Shown here: positions 5,829 through 6,056 of the stretch, piece after piece | Numbering within the stretch: the first letter of the stretch is position 1 | Layout: each line of letters starts with the position of its first letter | Assembly: GCA_021805955.1 (NCBI GenBank) | Contig: JAJZDO010001082.1 | Coordinates: 1 to 6,056, forward strand | Length of the DNA stretch: 6,056 bases | DNA from: Acidobacteriota bacterium | GTDB lineage: Bacteria; Acidobacteriota; Terriglobia; Terriglobales; Acidobacteriaceae | Reading direction: 5' to 3' | Notes under the pieces: model-generated | What the model was told of the DNA's origin: nothing | The model's input: the letters and a program-made list of their open reading frames with translations, nothing else | Database searches by the model: none | Program-made: the position numbers and the translations under genes

Positions 5829-6056
5829 ATTTCGAGCCTAGCAGACTCGGCGGTGCGTTCCTCGGCCACCATGACCATCGGATATTTTGGGCGCAGGGTA
5901 ATTTTTGGCTGCACGTCGACCGCTTGTCCCGGCACCATGCGAAAGCGCCATCGCTGCGCCAGCGTTGCCAGGATTAGCACGCCTTCCATCCACGCAAAAG
6001 CCTCGCCGATGCATTGGCGGGAGCCGCCGCCAAAGGGAAAGTAGGCGAATCGCGGT
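5825..6056 (-). CDS. Cytochrome P450, C-terminal end (cut by window edge)
   Basis: These are the last 76 residues of a cytochrome P450 monooxygenase whose start lies beyond the right edge. The haem-ligand loop is complete: FGGGSRQCIG (fragment residues 8-17) matches the F-x-x-G-x-R-x-C-x-G signature, with the cysteine thiolate ligand at fragment residue 15. EAFAWMEGVLILATLAQRW then forms the helix after the loop, and the tail ITLRPKYPMVMV is the usual β-strand end. The FPFGGGSRQCIG form and the LRPKYP end recall CYP4/CYP102/CYP110-like enzymes, which often act on fatty acids or terpenoids; that is inference, and the substrate is unknown. The TGA at 5825-5827 overlaps the holB GTG (sequence GTGA), so the two genes are probably on one transcript. 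P450 beside holB is not a standard pairing. Confidence 0.9.
   Translation of the reverse strand, partial: PRFAYFPFGGGSRQCIGEAFAWMEGVLILATLAQRWRFRMVPGQAVDVQPKITLRPKYPMVMVAEERTAESARLEM

Noticed and set aside
1..6056. A new multi-gene defence, mobile or biosynthetic system
   Set aside because: All seven genes belong to known families with unrelated cellular roles. There are no repeats, integrases, toxin-antitoxin pairs or unknown gene clusters; the unusual features are within single proteins.

Overview
The window is ordinary GC-rich bacterial chromosome. It carries seven protein genes, two of them cut by the window edges. All are on the minus strand except one threonylcarbamoyl-AMP synthase gene. 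There is no tRNA, rRNA, CRISPR array, transposase or phage gene. The protein set and several lineage-looking details (a δ' subunit with a charged insertion, a long-tailed Hfq-like protein, a bacterial PolX) suggest an Acidobacteriota-type soil bacterium. That assignment is inference from protein style and composition, not from a database match.

Layout from left to right. The minus-strand N-terminal third of a PolX repair polymerase runs off the left edge (1-522). A clear Rho-independent terminator reading leftwards (579-607) follows and belongs to a small CspA-type cold-shock gene (758-982). Between that gene and its terminator lies a 21-bp alternating purine/pyrimidine tract. A 285-bp gap without a gene precedes an ADP-ribose pyrophosphatase-like NUDIX gene (1268-2026), which has a lysine/alanine-rich N-terminal extension. 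Next is a CYTH-domain gene of the class IV adenylate cyclase/triphosphatase family (about 2233-2817). It is divergent from the two-domain Sua5/YrdC gene on the plus strand (about 2967-4061). The Sua5 gene converges with an Hfq-like RNA-binding protein gene (4084-4557). Further right are the DNA polymerase III δ' gene holB (4731-5828) and the 3' end of a cytochrome P450 gene (5825-6056). The last two overlap by 4 bp and are probably translationally coupled.

The genes do not form one pathway. They are mainly housekeeping: DNA replication and repair (holB, polX), tRNA t6A modification (Sua5), nucleotide-sugar clean-up (NUDIX), RNA chaperoning (cold-shock and Hfq-like proteins), and one oxidative enzyme (P450). 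I found no convincing new multi-gene system. The item most worth a second look is the Hfq-like protein: it has an approximately 80-residue disordered N-terminal tail, an arginine-rich insertion between its two Sm motifs, and an altered YKH motif.
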